This document shows, one piece after another, positions 31,772 through 42,570 of a DNA stretch of 64,000 nt. A program made the position numbers and the translations under genes. The notes below the pieces were generated by a model. That model saw only the letters and a list, made by a program, of their open reading frames with translations, was not told the DNA's origin and made no database searches. Source of the DNA: an uncultured Pelagibacteraceae bacterium. Lineage in GTDB: Bacteria; Pseudomonadota; Alphaproteobacteria; Pelagibacterales; Pelagibacteraceae. Position 1 is the stretch's first letter. Every line of letters begins with the position of its first letter. Location of the stretch: contig CACDWM010000006.1 of NCBI GenBank assembly GCA_902556505.1, forward strand, positions 1 to 64,000, read 5' to 3'.

Positions 31772-34399
31772 ATGAGTAGCGATAAATATATACATTCTGA
31801 TGTAGAAAATAGAATTTATTCTTATTGGGAGGAAAATGGTCTTTTTAAACCAAAGGAAAATAAAAAAAAATTCTCAATTGTAATACCACCACCTAATGTA
31901 ACCGGCAGTTTACATATGGGTCATGCCCTTAATAATTCAATTCAAGATTTATTAGTTCGTTACCATAGAATGAATAATTTTGAAACTTTGTGGCAACCAG
32001 GTACAGACCACGCTGGTATAGCCACTCAAGCTTTAGTGGAGAAAAAATTAACTTCTGAAAAAATTGATAAAAATGAAATTGGTAGAGAAAAATTTATTGA
32101 AAAAGTTTGGGAATGGAAAGAGCAATATGGAGACATAATAATTAATCAATTAAAAAAACTTGGTTGCTCTTGTGATTGGTCAAGAAATGCTTTCACCATG
32201 GATGAGAATTTATCTAAATCAGTAATTAAGGTATTTGTAGATCTTTATAACAAAGGACTAATCTATAAAGACAAAAAATTAGTCAATTGGGATACAGTTT
32301 TAAAAACAGCTATTTCAGATCTTGAGGTAGATCAAAGAGAAGTAAATTCTAAAATTTATTACATTAGATATCCTATAGATGGAACCGATGAATTTATAAC
32401 AATAGCAACCACAAGACCCGAAACAATGCTTGGTGATACAGCTATAGCTGTTAATCCAAAAGACGAAAGATTTAAATCCTTTGTTGGAAAAACAGTTACC
32501 ATTCCAATTGTTGGAAGAAAAATAAAAATTATTAAGGATGACTATGCAGATCCCGAACAAGGAACAGGGGCATTAAAAATAACACCTGCACATGATTTTA
32601 ATGACTATGATGTTGGTCAAAGAAATAATCTTGAAATAATAAATATTTTTACTGAAGCTGGCAAAATAAATGAAAACGCTCCTGAAAATTATGTAGGCCT
32701 TGATAGGTCCGAAGCAAGAAAAAAAATTTTAAAAGAACTTAAAGAAAAAGATTTTTTTGAAAAAGAGGAGAATATTAAAAATAAAGTTCCCTATGGAGAT
32801 AGATCAAATTCAATAATTGAACCTTTCTTAACAGAACAATGGTTTGCTGATGCGGGTAAATTATCTGTTAAGGCTAAAGAAGTTGTTAATTCAAAAAAGA
32901 CAAATTTCTTTCCTGAGAATTGGTCAAAAACTTATTTTCAATGGATGAACAACATTGAACCATGGTGTATTTCAAGACAGCTTTGGTGGGGACATCAAAT
33001 ACCCGCTTGGTATGGTCCTGATAAAAAAATTTTTGTTGCAGAAAATGAAGATGATGCAAAACAACAAGCGAAAAAACATTATGGTAAACATGTTGAATTA
33101 AACCGTGACCCAGATGTTTTAGATACTTGGTTTTCATCTGGCTTATGGCCTTTTGCTACACTTGGTTGGCCAGATGATAATAAATATGTTGATAAATTTT
33201 ATCCAACATCAGTTTTAGTTACAGGTTTTGATATTATATTTTTTTGGGTAGCTAGAATGATTATGTTTGGTACAGAATTTTTAAACAAAGAACCATTTAA
33301 AGATATTTATGTTCATGCATTAGTTAGAGATGAGAAGGGGCAGAAAATGTCTAAATCGAAAGGAAATGTAATTGATCCTTTAGATTTAATTGAAAAATAT
33401 AGTGCAGATGCACTTAGATTTACTTTGTTATCAATGGCTTCACCAGGTACAGATGTTAAGCTTTCTGAAGATAGAGTTAAAGGATATAGAAATTTTTTAA
33501 ATAAATTATGGAATGCAAATAATTTTTTAATCACTAATGAATGTGATTTTAAGGATATCGAAAATGTTCCAAGACTATATGTAAATATTAACAAATGGAT
33601 TTATTCAGAACTTGTAGAAACTAAAAATAAGATAGAAAAAAACCTTGAAGATTATAGATTTGATGAAGCTGCTAAAAATGCTTATCAATTTGCATGGCAT
33701 TCTTATTGTGATTGGTATTTAGAACTATCTAAAACAATACTATTTTCAGAAGATGAAAAAGCTAAAGCAGAGGTTAAAAAAGTATCATCTTTTGTATTCA
33801 AACAAATTCTGATTTTGCTACATCCTTTTATTCCTTTTGTAACTGAAGAAATCTGGCTCAAAAATAAATTTGATAATGACGGTAGTGATTATTTGATGCT
33901 TAAAAATTGGTTTTCTGGAAAAATAAACAAGGATAGTAGCACCGAACAGGTTGAAAATATTATTAATATCATTTCAGAGATTAGATCATTTAAAAATGAG
34001 CTAAATATAAGCCCAGGCTCATTTATTGATGTATCAATAAGCAATATTAATAAAAATCAAAAAGACTTTATTAACACCAATGAAATTATTCTAAAAAAAC
34101 TAGGAAGAATAAACAGTATATTAGATAAGGATTTAGATAAACCAGCTGCGACAATGGTTGTTTCTGGCGATTTGTTTAAGATTTATTTTGATAAAGATGT
34201 TGATTTAAAATTAATAAAAGAAAATTTAACAAATAAACAAAGTAGATTAGAGCAAGAGATGAATAAAATATCTCAAAGATTGGAGAATAAGAGTTTTGTA
34301 GACCGTGCTCCAAAAGAGATTGTTGAACAAGAAAAAAATAATTATAATAATTTAAAGAATGATATTGAGAAAATATCAGTAACAATAAAGGGTATATAA
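31772..34399 (+). CDS. valS: Valyl-tRNA synthetase
   Basis: [43 protein letters not shown]. Confidence 0.96.
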   Translation: MSSDKYIHSDVENRIYSYWEENGLFKPKENKKKFSIVIPPPNVTGSLHMGHALNNSIQDLLVRYHRMNNFETLWQPGTDHAGIATQALVEKKLTSEKIDKNEIGREKFIEKVWEWKEQYGDIIINQLKKLGCSCDWSRNAFTMDENLSKSVIKVFVDLYNKGLIYKDKKLVNWDTVLKTAISDLEVDQREVNSKIYYIRYPIDGTDEFITIATTRPETMLGDTAIAVNPKDERFKSFVGKTVTIPIVGRKIKIIKDDYADPEQGTGALKITPAHDFNDYDVGQRNNLEIINIFTEAGKINENAPENYVGLDRSEARKKILKELKEKDFFEKEENIKNKVPYGDRSNSIIEPFLTEQWFADAGKLSVKAKEVVNSKKTNFFPENWSKTYFQWMNNIEPWCISRQLWWGHQIPAWYGPDKKIFVAENEDDAKQQAKKHYGKHVELNRDPDVLDTWFSSGLWPFATLGWPDDNKYVDKFYPTSVLVTGFDIIFFWVARMIMFGTEFLNKEPFKDIYVHALVRDEKGQKMSKSKGNVIDPLDLIEKYSADALRFTLLSMASPGTDVKLSEDRVKGYRNFLNKLWNANNFLITNECDFKDIENVPRLYVNINKWIYSELVETKNKIEKNLEDYRFDEAAKNAYQFAWHSYCDWYLELSKTILFSEDEKAKAEVKKVSSFVFKQILILLHPFIPFVTEEIWLKNKFDNDGSDYLMLKNWFSGKINKDSSTEQVENIINIISEIRSFKNELNISPGSFIDVSISNINKNQKDFINTNEIILKKLGRINSILDKDLDKPAATMVVSGDLFKIYFDKDVDLKLIKENLTNKQSRLEQEMNKISQRLENKSFVDRAPKEIVEQEKNNYNNLKNDIEKISVTIKGI

Positions 34400-36117
34400 T
34401 GGCTAAATTCAATAAAAAGAAACTTCCAAGTAGACATACATCATTAGGAGCAGATAGAGCTCCACACAGATCGTTTTATTATGCTATGGGTGAAACTGAG
34501 AAAGATGTAGCAAAACCCTTTGTTGGTGTGGTTTCCACATGGAATGAGGCAGCTCCTTGTAATATTGCGTTAATGAGACAAGCTCAATCAGTTAAAAAAG
34601 GAGTTAGAGCTAATGGTGGAACGCCAAGAGAATTTTGCACAATTACAGTTACAGATGGTATCGCAATGGGTCATGAAGGAATGAAATCTTCATTGATATC
34701 TAGAGAAGTAATCGCTGACTCAGCTGAACTTACTGTAAGAGGTCATTGTTATGATGCTTTAGTTGGTATTGCAGGATGTGATAAATCTTTACCAGGTCTA
34801 ATGATGTCTATGGTTAGATTAAATGTACCAAGTGTATTTATATATGGTGGATCAATCCTTCCAGGCAAATATAAAGGGAAAGACGTAACAGTTGTAGATG
34901 TATTTGAGGCAGTTGGAAAACACTCAACAGGTCAAATGTCTGCTGCAGAACTTAGAAAATTAGAATTAGTTGCTTGTCCAAGCGCAGGTGCTTGTGGAGG
35001 TCAATTTACTGCGAATACAATGGCATGTGTATCTGAAGCAATTGGATTAGCACTTCCTTATTCTGCTGGAACACCAGCTCCATATGAAGAAAGAGATAAA
35101 TATGCGAAAGCTAGTGGTAAAACGGTTATGAACCTTTTGAAAAAAGGAATTAAACCAAGAGACATTGTTACAAGAAAAGCTTTAGAAAATGCTGCAACAG
35201 TAGTTGCTGCAACGGGTGGTTCTACAAATGCAGGATTACATTTACCTGCTATTGCAAATGAAGCAGGAATTAAATTTGACTTAATGGATGTTGCTAAAAT
35301 TTTTAAAAGAACACCTTATCTTGCAGATTTAAAACCAGGTGGAAAATATGTTGCAAAAGATATGTGGTTAGCAGGTGGTGTCCCAATGTTATTAAAAACT
35401 TTATATGAAGGCGGATATATTCATGGTGATTGCTTGACTGTTACAGGAAAAACAATGAAGGAAAATTTAAAAGGTATTAAATTTAATCCAAAACAAAAAG
35501 TAATGAGATCTTATAAAAATCCGTTATCACCAACAGGAGGTGTTGTTGGATTAAAAGGAAATTTAGCACCGGAAGGAGCAATTGTTAAAGTTGCTGGACT
35601 TAAAAAATTACAATTTACTGGAAAAGCAAGATGCTTTGAAAATGAGGAAAGTGCAATGAAAGCGGTTCAAAGCAAAAAATATAATGATGGTGATGTAATT
35701 ATAATTAGATACGAAGGACCTGTTGGAGGTCCAGGTATGAGAGAAATGTTATCGACAACAAGTGCAATCTACGGTCAAGGAAAAGGAGAAAAAGTAGCCC
35801 TTATAACTGATGGTAGGTTCTCTGGTGCCACAAGAGGCTTTTGTGTCGGTCACGTGGGCCCTGAGGCCGCTCTAGGGGGTCCTATAGGCCTTTTACGTAC
35901 AGGAGATATTATTGATATCGATGCCAAAAAAGGAACTATCAATGTAAGACTTTCTAAAAAAGAAATGGCTGCAAGAAAAAGAAAATGGAAGGCTAGAAAA
36001 TCAGATTTTGGATCAGGTACTTTATGGAAATATGCACAAACAGTTGGACCTGCGTATTTAGGTGCACCAACACATCCAGGTAAGAAAAAAGAAGTTAAGG
36101 ATTATTCAGAAATTTAA
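34399..36117 (+). CDS. ilvD: Dihydroxy-acid dehydratase
   Basis: [41 protein letters not shown]. Confidence 0.95.
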   Translation: MAKFNKKKLPSRHTSLGADRAPHRSFYYAMGETEKDVAKPFVGVVSTWNEAAPCNIALMRQAQSVKKGVRANGGTPREFCTITVTDGIAMGHEGMKSSLISREVIADSAELTVRGHCYDALVGIAGCDKSLPGLMMSMVRLNVPSVFIYGGSILPGKYKGKDVTVVDVFEAVGKHSTGQMSAAELRKLELVACPSAGACGGQFTANTMACVSEAIGLALPYSAGTPAPYEERDKYAKASGKTVMNLLKKGIKPRDIVTRKALENAATVVAATGGSTNAGLHLPAIANEAGIKFDLMDVAKIFKRTPYLADLKPGGKYVAKDMWLAGGVPMLLKTLYEGGYIHGDCLTVTGKTMKENLKGIKFNPKQKVMRSYKNPLSPTGGVVGLKGNLAPEGAIVKVAGLKKLQFTGKARCFENEESAMKAVQSKKYNDGDVIIIRYEGPVGGPGMREMLSTTSAIYGQGKGEKVALITDGRFSGATRGFCVGHVGPEAALGGPIGLLRTGDIIDIDAKKGTINVRLSKKEMAARKRKWKARKSDFGSGTLWKYAQTVGPAYLGAPTHPGKKKEVKDYSEI

Positions 36118-37322
36118 TGAAAATTCGTCCAGTTATTTTATGTGGAGGTGCTGGAACTCGACTTTGGCCAAATTCTAAAAATCATCAAGCAAAACAGTTT
36201 ATTGATTTTGGTAATTGGACTTTACTTGGAAAAACACTTGAGAGAACAAAAGCATCAATATTTGATGCTCCAGTTATAAGTACAAATAAAAAATATCTTA
36301 AACAAATAAAACAACATCTTAGAAAATATAAAATAAATAAGTACAAAATTGTTTTAGAACCAGCAAAAAGAAATACTGCTCCAGCTATATTAAGTACGGC
36401 TTTGATTAAAGATATTCCAAACAATCAACCGTTAATGTTTTTTTCAGCAGACCATTTGATTGAAAAGATGAGTATTTTTAATACGGCTATTAATAAAAAC
36501 AAAAAGAACTTAAGTGATCAAAATATATTTATATTTGGGATAAAACCAACATCACCATCTAGTGAATATGGTTATTTTTTAACAAAAAAAATTAAAGGTA
36601 ATATCAATAAAGTAACAAGATTTATTGAAAAACCTAAAGAAGCTAAAGCAAAACAAATTATAAAGAATAAAGGTTATTGGAATTCAGGAATGTTTTATCT
36701 GCGAAAAGATTCCATTATTAATAACTTTAAAAAATATCAACCCAAAACTTATAGAAATTGTTTAAATGCAGTTAATAAATCAAAATATAAGGCCAATACA
36801 TATTATCTAAACAAAGCTTCATTTATAAAAGCGACTGCTAAATCTTTTGATTATGCAATTCTAGAAAAAACCAAACAAATTAACGCTATCAAATTAGATA
36901 TTCCTTGGTCGGATCTTGGTAGTTGGAAAGAAATTTTGAAGATGTATGACAAAAATAAAAACAAATATATTAAGAAAAAAAATGTGTATTACCGTCCATG
37001 GGGTAGGTATACAAATCTATTTGAGGGCAAAGAGTTTCTAATTAAAGAGTTATATGTAAAACCACAAGGAATACTAAGTTTACAAAAACACTATCATCGA
37101 GCTGAACATTGGTTAGTCACACAAGGAAATGCAAAAATAACTCTTAATAAAGATATTATAATTAAAAAGGCAGGTGAACATATATTCATTCCATTAGAAG
37201 CAATCCATAGAGTTCAAAATCCAGGAAAAAAACCTGTTAAAATTGTCGAAGCTCAAATCGGTTCAATTTTGAAGGAAAGTGATATTGTTAGATATCAAGA
37301 TGTTTATGGAAGAGTTCGTTAA
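36117..37322 (+). CDS. Mannose-1-phosphate guanylyltransferase
   Basis: PVILCGGAGTRLWP, FIEKP, C-terminal cupin (GILSLQKHYHRAEHWLVTQGNAKI). Confidence 0.88.
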   Translation: MKIRPVILCGGAGTRLWPNSKNHQAKQFIDFGNWTLLGKTLERTKASIFDAPVISTNKKYLKQIKQHLRKYKINKYKIVLEPAKRNTAPAILSTALIKDIPNNQPLMFFSADHLIEKMSIFNTAINKNKKNLSDQNIFIFGIKPTSPSSEYGYFLTKKIKGNINKVTRFIEKPKEAKAKQIIKNKGYWNSGMFYLRKDSIINNFKKYQPKTYRNCLNAVNKSKYKANTYYLNKASFIKATAKSFDYAILEKTKQINAIKLDIPWSDLGSWKEILKMYDKNKNKYIKKKNVYYRPWGRYTNLFEGKEFLIKELYVKPQGILSLQKHYHRAEHWLVTQGNAKITLNKDIIIKKAGEHIFIPLEAIHRVQNPGKKPVKIVEAQIGSILKESDIVRYQDVYGRVR

Positions 37323-37450
37323 ATTAACTGAATTGTAATATTAGATAAATATTTTTGTAATTAAACTTATCTAATGATTGCTTACAAAATTTATAGTTAA
37401 ATAATAAATTATTCTTCTCGTATTCACTTTAAATTTTGTTAATTAACAAC

Positions 37451-37482
37451 TTTCTCTCTTTTCATAATTGAGAAGAGAGAAA
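37451..37482. other. Inverted repeat / hairpin, no clear T tract
   Basis: TTTCTCTCTT-N12-AAGAGAGAAA. Confidence 0.5.
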
Positions 37483-37496
37483 GACGAATTTAGATA

Positions 37497-37706
37497 TTAA
37501 TTATTTACAGATGCTGAGCTTTCATTAGCTTGTTTCTTAGCTATTTTTTTTGCTCTTTTTTCAGCAATTTTTTTTTCTAAACTTGCAATTTTTATATTAA
37601 TTTTAGATAATTTTTTTTCTTTTAAACTTATCTTATTTTTAAGTTTATCTATTGATTTGATAAATTTCTTTTTTCTTTTTTCATTTTTCTTTAGTTTTTT
37701 ACCCAT
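37497..37706 (-). CDS. Small, highly basic coiled-coil-like protein
   Basis: 69 aa, Lys-rich; RBS-like AGGAGG just upstream (cctccta at ~37712, reverse strand). Confidence 0.6.
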   Translation of the reverse strand: MGKKLKKNEKRKKKFIKSIDKLKNKISLKEKKLSKINIKIASLEKKIAEKRAKKIAKKQANESSASVNN

Positions 37707-37795
37707 GACAACCTCCTATAGTAAATTTAAAAACAACTATATTTAAATTAAATATCTTAGTAAAATAATTTTTTGTTAAATTATGTTATTTAAAA

Positions 37796-38680
37796 TTATA
37801 GTAAAAAATTTACTTTTTTATCTGAAAATTCAATATCAATCTGTTTATGACATCCAAAATTGTCCCCATCAATCTGAACGGGAATTTCAAAATTATTACC
37901 ATCAATATGAATATTTTTTGAGTAAGTAGTGATAACAGATTTGTTTTTCGATAGATCTCCATAAATAATAATTAAAATTATATAATATATTAGTTTTAAT
38001 CTTGTTAAATCTTTGAACACGTAAGTTACCAATCTATCATCAAAAATATCTGATTTATTTATCTTATGATGACCAGCATAATACTTTGTATTAGATGACA
38101 ATATCCAATCAGCCTGATGTTTTTGACCGTCAAAAAAAACATTAAGTTTATTATTATTCATAAATAAAAAATGTTGAAATCCTTTTAAACCAAAAATTAT
38201 CTTTCCTAGTATTTTTTTTATACGCGTATCAATAGAGTGAACAATTTTAGCATCCCAACCAATACCAGCCATTAAAAAAAAATAATTTTCATTTATTTTT
38301 ATAAGATTAGATTGTTTATAATTATTTGATGTTAAAGCACTGCAAATATCATTTACTTTTTTGGTTATAGATAACTCTGCTTGAAGTAAATTGGCAGTCC
38401 CAGCCGGTATATACCCAATTGCAAAATTTTCATTAAAATCAAAGTCATTTTTGATTAATTCATTGATAGCAAATGATACTGATCCATCACCACCAGCAAC
38501 TATCAATCTATCATAATTTTTATTTTTAAATTCAAGGAATATTTTTTTTGCCTCTTGTTCAGATTTAGTTTTGAAAAAATCAACAGTATTATTGATCTTT
38601 AATTTTTCATAAATTTTATTTACTAATTTTACTTTTTTCCCTGATGATGAATTGAGATTATAAATTAAACAATAATGCAT
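37796..38680 (-). CDS. Diacylglycerol kinase-family lipid kinase
   Basis: IVAGGDGSVSFAINEL, GYIPAGTANLLQAEL, ILSSNTKYYAGHHKI. Confidence 0.82.
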   Translation of the reverse strand: MHYCLIYNLNSSSGKKVKLVNKIYEKLKINNTVDFFKTKSEQEAKKIFLEFKNKNYDRLIVAGGDGSVSFAINELIKNDFDFNENFAIGYIPAGTANLLQAELSITKKVNDICSALTSNNYKQSNLIKINENYFFLMAGIGWDAKIVHSIDTRIKKILGKIIFGLKGFQHFLFMNNNKLNVFFDGQKHQADWILSSNTKYYAGHHKINKSDIFDDRLVTYVFKDLTRLKLIYYIILIIIYGDLSKNKSVITTYSKNIHIDGNNFEIPVQIDGDNFGCHKQIDIEFSDKKVNFLL

Positions 38681-38747
38681 AATTTTTTCGTAATTAAATT
38701 TTAATAAATCCTTAACATTTCAATGAAATAAGAAATAGATGATTCGA

Positions 38748-38765
38748 GTTACAGTTGTGTTACAA
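38748..38765 (-). promoter_or_regulatory. Pho-box-like motif in the dagK/plcP intergenic region
   Basis: Reverse strand TTGTAAC-ACAA-CTGTAAC (7-4-7 direct repeat), ~68 bp upstream of the dagK-like start. Confidence 0.65.
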
Positions 38766-38779
38766 AAAAAGTTTTTTTA

Positions 38780-39586
38780 ATGGCCCCACTATTAAAATAT
38801 AAGAGCATATTCATATCTGATGTACATCTTGGTACTAAAGGTTGTCAAGCAGGCAAGCTTCTAGAATTTTTCAAAAATTCAAGATCTGAAAATCTTTATT
38901 TGGTTGGAGACATAATCGATGTTTGGGCTATGCAAAAGAGTTTCTATTGGCCTCAAGAGCACAATGATGTCATTCAAAAAATATTAAGAAAAGCAAGGCA
39001 CGGGACAAAAGTATTTTACATTATTGGTAATCATGACGAGGTGTTTAGAAAATTTATCCCAATGCATTTGGGTGATATTAAAATTGTAAATAGAGTTATT
39101 CATGAAACACAGTTAGGAAAAAAATATCTAGTTGTTCATGGTGATGCTTGGGACGGAGTAATGAAACATGCAAAATGGCTATCTAAATTAGGAGCAATTG
39201 CATATGAATTATTACTTAAAATTAATATTATTATAAATTTCTATAGAAAGTTGAGAGGTAAAGACTATTGGTCTTTGGCAAAATTTTTAAAATATAAGGT
39301 AAAAAATGCTGTCAAATATATAGGTGAATATGAAAACACACTTTCAAAATATGCAAAAAGAAAAAAATTTGATGGAATAATTTGTGGTCACATCCATCAC
39401 GCTGAAAATTTAAACCTTGATGGTGTGAATTATTTAAATTGTGGTGATTGGGTTGAGTCTTGTACAGCATTAACAGAAAAATATGATGGAACTTTTGAGA
39501 TAATTTATTGGGATAAAAAAAGAAAAGAATATATTTCAGAAAATATTGATAAAGACAAGTTCACTTCCTTCAAAAAAGCATCCTAA
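38780..39586 (+). CDS. Calcineurin-like metallophosphoesterase, LpxH-like; candidate PlcP phospholipase C
   Basis: FISDVHLGTKG, VGDIIDVW, IGNHDE, VVHGDAWDG, GHIHHAE; adjacent to glycosyltransferase. Confidence 0.8.
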   Translation: MAPLLKYKSIFISDVHLGTKGCQAGKLLEFFKNSRSENLYLVGDIIDVWAMQKSFYWPQEHNDVIQKILRKARHGTKVFYIIGNHDEVFRKFIPMHLGDIKIVNRVIHETQLGKKYLVVHGDAWDGVMKHAKWLSKLGAIAYELLLKINIIINFYRKLRGKDYWSLAKFLKYKVKNAVKYIGEYENTLSKYAKRKKFDGIICGHIHHAENLNLDGVNYLNCGDWVESCTALTEKYDGTFEIIYWDKKRKEYISENIDKDKFTSFKKAS

Positions 39587-39589
39587 AAA

Positions 39590-40597
39590 ATGAAAATATT
39601 AATAGTTACTGATGCTTATTACCCGCAAGTTAATGGTGTAGTAAGAACTCTCCATCAAACAGGTGAAATACTTAAATCACAAGGTCACACTATTGAATAT
39701 ATTACACCTCAACAATTTCTGACTGTACCTATGCCCAAATATAATGAAATTAGATTATCTTTAAATGTTTGGCCTCGTGTAAGTAATTTAATCAATTCAA
39801 TTAAACCTGATGCAATACACATTGCAACAGAAGGGCCTCTTGGTTTTATGGCAAGAAGACATTGTATTAAAAAAGGTTTAAAGTTTACAACAAGTTTTCA
39901 TACAAGATTTGATAAATATATGAAACTTTATATGCCTATCATTCCAGCTAAATGGTCAGAAAAATTTTTATGTAATTTTCATAATAAAGCTGAAAGAATT
40001 TTAGTGACAACAGAATCCATGCGTGAAGAGTTAATTGCATTAGGTGTTGATAACAATAAAATGGTTACATGGACCAGGGGAGGTAATCATGGCGCGTTTA
40101 AAAACCCCATTAAGAGAGACTTACCTTACAAAAGACCTATATGGATATATGTTGGTAGGATTGCAGTTGAAAAAAATATCAAAGCATTTTTAGATCTCGA
40201 TCTTGAAGGTACTAAAGTTATTATTGGAAAAGGTCCAGACCTAAACAATTTGAAAAAAAAATTTCCAAATGATATTTTTTTAGGTGAAAAGACTAATGGA
40301 GAATTAGCATCTCATTTTGCATCATCAGACGTTTTTGTTTTCCCTAGTAAAACTGATACATTTGGTATTGTTGTTTTGGAATCATTAAATTGTGGTACAC
40401 CAGTTGCAGCTTATCCAGTGCCAGGACCTAAAGATATATTAGGTGGAACTAATATTGATACTTTAGATTATGATTTGAAGGCTTCTGCTTTAAAAGCTTT
40501 GAAGGTAAATCGCCAAGATTGTCTTGATTTTGCAAAAAAATATTCATGGGAAGAAACAGCAAAAATATTTTTTGAAAATATTTCACCTAATTATTAA
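39590..40597 (+). CDS. Family-4-type glycosyltransferase; candidate lipid glycosyltransferase (Agt)
   Basis: VTDAYYPQVNGVVRTLHQTGEIL, YVGRIAVEKNIKAFL, FVFPSKTDTFGIVVLESLNCGTPV. Confidence 0.82.
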   Translation: MKILIVTDAYYPQVNGVVRTLHQTGEILKSQGHTIEYITPQQFLTVPMPKYNEIRLSLNVWPRVSNLINSIKPDAIHIATEGPLGFMARRHCIKKGLKFTTSFHTRFDKYMKLYMPIIPAKWSEKFLCNFHNKAERILVTTESMREELIALGVDNNKMVTWTRGGNHGAFKNPIKRDLPYKRPIWIYVGRIAVEKNIKAFLDLDLEGTKVIIGKGPDLNNLKKKFPNDIFLGEKTNGELASHFASSDVFVFPSKTDTFGIVVLESLNCGTPVAAYPVPGPKDILGGTNIDTLDYDLKASALKALKVNRQDCLDFAKKYSWEETAKIFFENISPNY

Positions 40598-40631
40598 AGA
40601 CAATATTCATTACATTTGTTAAAACATATCC

Positions 40632-41780
40632 ATGTTTTGGACAGAGTTGATACTCATAGTTGTAATAATTATTTTATTATATTTTTTATTTAAAAAAAAT
40701 ATTAAGCCAGAAAATACAGCTCCAGTTGTAAATAAGGCCAATAAAGATGATTTAGGAAAAAGAGTAATTATTGAAGAATTAGAAGATCAATTTTTTGCCT
40801 TAGATAAATATAACTTAATCAAATATCTTAACAAAAGTGCAAAACAACGTTTTGGAGAAAACTTAATTGATAAAAATATTTCAAGTGTAATAAGAGATAC
40901 AAAATTATTAGAAACAATTGACGAAGCTATCAAGGATCAAACCACAAAGAATGTTAATGTAGAAATTAATTTACCATCTTATCAGCTTTACAAAATTTAT
41001 GTTATTCCTGGTCCTACTCATTTGTTTCCAGAAGTAGACTCAGTTGTATTGTTTCTAAAAGATTTTACAGAAATAACAAAAGCACAAAAATTAAAAACTG
41101 ATTTTGTTGCTAATGTGAGTCACGAATTAAGAACACCTTTAGTTTCAATTAAAGGCTCTTTAGAGACTATTCTTGGACCAGCTTCAAACGACCAAGAGGC
41201 TCAAAAAAAATTTATGTCTATCATGTCTGATCAAGTATTAAGAATGGAAAACTTAATCAATGATTTATTGATTTTAAGCAGAATTGAGCTTGAAGAACAC
41301 ATTAAACCAAATAAAATCATTAATCTAAATGATATTTTTAAAAATATTAAAAGTAACTTTGAATTAATTCTTAAAAAAAAGAAAATTAATTTACATCTTG
41401 AACTTATTGAACCAACTTTAGTTTTTGGTGATAATGATAAATTGTTAACTGTATTTTCAAATTTAATTGATAATTCAATTAAATATTCTCAAGGTGGAAA
41501 AAATATATATGTCAAAAGTCAAAATAGTGAAGGTAAATTAATTGGTAAAAATATTGTCATTAGTATTAAAGATGAAGGTATTGGAATACCTCAACAGTTA
41601 ATTCCAAGAATAACTGAAAGATTTTTTAGAGTAGATACAGAAAAAAGTAAAAAAGTTGGTGGCACAGGTTTAGGTTTAGCTATCATGAAACATATTATAT
41701 CTCAACACAGAGGTGATTACGAGATTCTTAGTAAACTTAATGAAGGTACTGAAATTAAAATATATCTTCCAACAAAATAA
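40632..41780 (+). CDS. phoR: Phosphate regulon sensor histidine kinase
   Basis: One N-terminal TM, PAS-like region, FVANVSHELRTPLVSIKGSLE, GTGLGLAIMKHI; next to pst/phoB. Confidence 0.88.
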   Translation: MFWTELILIVVIIILLYFLFKKNIKPENTAPVVNKANKDDLGKRVIIEELEDQFFALDKYNLIKYLNKSAKQRFGENLIDKNISSVIRDTKLLETIDEAIKDQTTKNVNVEINLPSYQLYKIYVIPGPTHLFPEVDSVVLFLKDFTEITKAQKLKTDFVANVSHELRTPLVSIKGSLETILGPASNDQEAQKKFMSIMSDQVLRMENLINDLLILSRIELEEHIKPNKIINLNDIFKNIKSNFELILKKKKINLHLELIEPTLVFGDNDKLLTVFSNLIDNSIKYSQGGKNIYVKSQNSEGKLIGKNIVISIKDEGIGIPQQLIPRITERFFRVDTEKSKKVGGTGLGLAIMKHIISQHRGDYEILSKLNEGTEIKIYLPTK

Positions 41781-41874
41781 TTAATTTAAAAAGTTGTTTA
41801 AAATTAGCTCTTATTCAATCAATATTTAACAAATCTTTTGTTGATTCGTATCCTATTTTAATTAAATTTTTAAT

Positions 41875-42483
41875 ATGATTAAGGTATTGAATAGTATTTT
41901 AATTATCTTATTTGTTTTTATGTCGATGATTACTAAAAGTATATCATCGGATATATCTACAATTCTAAGGAATCAACAATTAACTGTATTCGATATTGGT
42001 GTTTTTAGATTACAAGAAGATTTAAAAAGCTCTTATCCTGAAATTAAAAAACATAAAGATGTCCCATATGAAGATATTTACATGGATGTTCTCACTTCAT
42101 ATCGAAACAATTCAGTAGATCTAATTATTTCAATTCCTGTAAACGAAAATTTAAAAAAAGAAAACTACATGTCAGATTCATTTAGATGTAGAAATATATT
42201 TAATTCTGTCAGAGATCATTTACTAAGAAATGAAAATATGAGTAATTATAGATTTACTATGGCAACAAGTTATTTAACATCTATATTTTCAACTCCAAGT
42301 AGTTGGCCCAAATGGCGTTATGATCAAAGTGTTCTTGAGGAATTAGTTAATCTCGTGAAATTGGAAGTTATTTTAAGGCCTACAACAGAACTTGCTTTTA
42401 AGGATAATGTTAATCCAGTTTCATGCAAAGGTGGTTTGGAAACCGAAAAAAATGAGATTATTATCTCAATGAAATACAACTAA
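41875..42483 (+). CDS. Hypothetical secreted protein
   Basis: 202 aa with N-terminal signal peptide; no family recognised; sits between phoR and pstS. Confidence 0.65.
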   Translation: MIKVLNSILIILFVFMSMITKSISSDISTILRNQQLTVFDIGVFRLQEDLKSSYPEIKKHKDVPYEDIYMDVLTSYRNNSVDLIISIPVNENLKKENYMSDSFRCRNIFNSVRDHLLRNENMSNYRFTMATSYLTSIFSTPSSWPKWRYDQSVLEELVNLVKLEVILRPTTELAFKDNVNPVSCKGGLETEKNEIIISMKYN

Positions 42484-42504
42484 AAAGTTACCTTTTTAAC
42501 AAAA

Positions 42505-42522
42505 CTGTAACAATTCTGTAAT
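42505..42522 (+). promoter_or_regulatory. Pho box upstream of pstS
   Basis: CTGTAAC-AATT-CTGTAAT, 7-4-7 direct repeat like the E. coli CTGTCAT-N4-CTGTCAT; ~65 bp before pstS. Confidence 0.78.
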
Positions 42523-42570
42523 ATTAAAGATTCAATAAATTTATACGAGTCTGAAATCTTTTAATTAATA

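Noticed and set aside
37322-37497. Possible ncRNA in AT-rich intergenic DNA (TTAGATAA...TTATCTAA hairpin)
   Set aside because: Short AT stem expected by chance at this composition; no family recognised.
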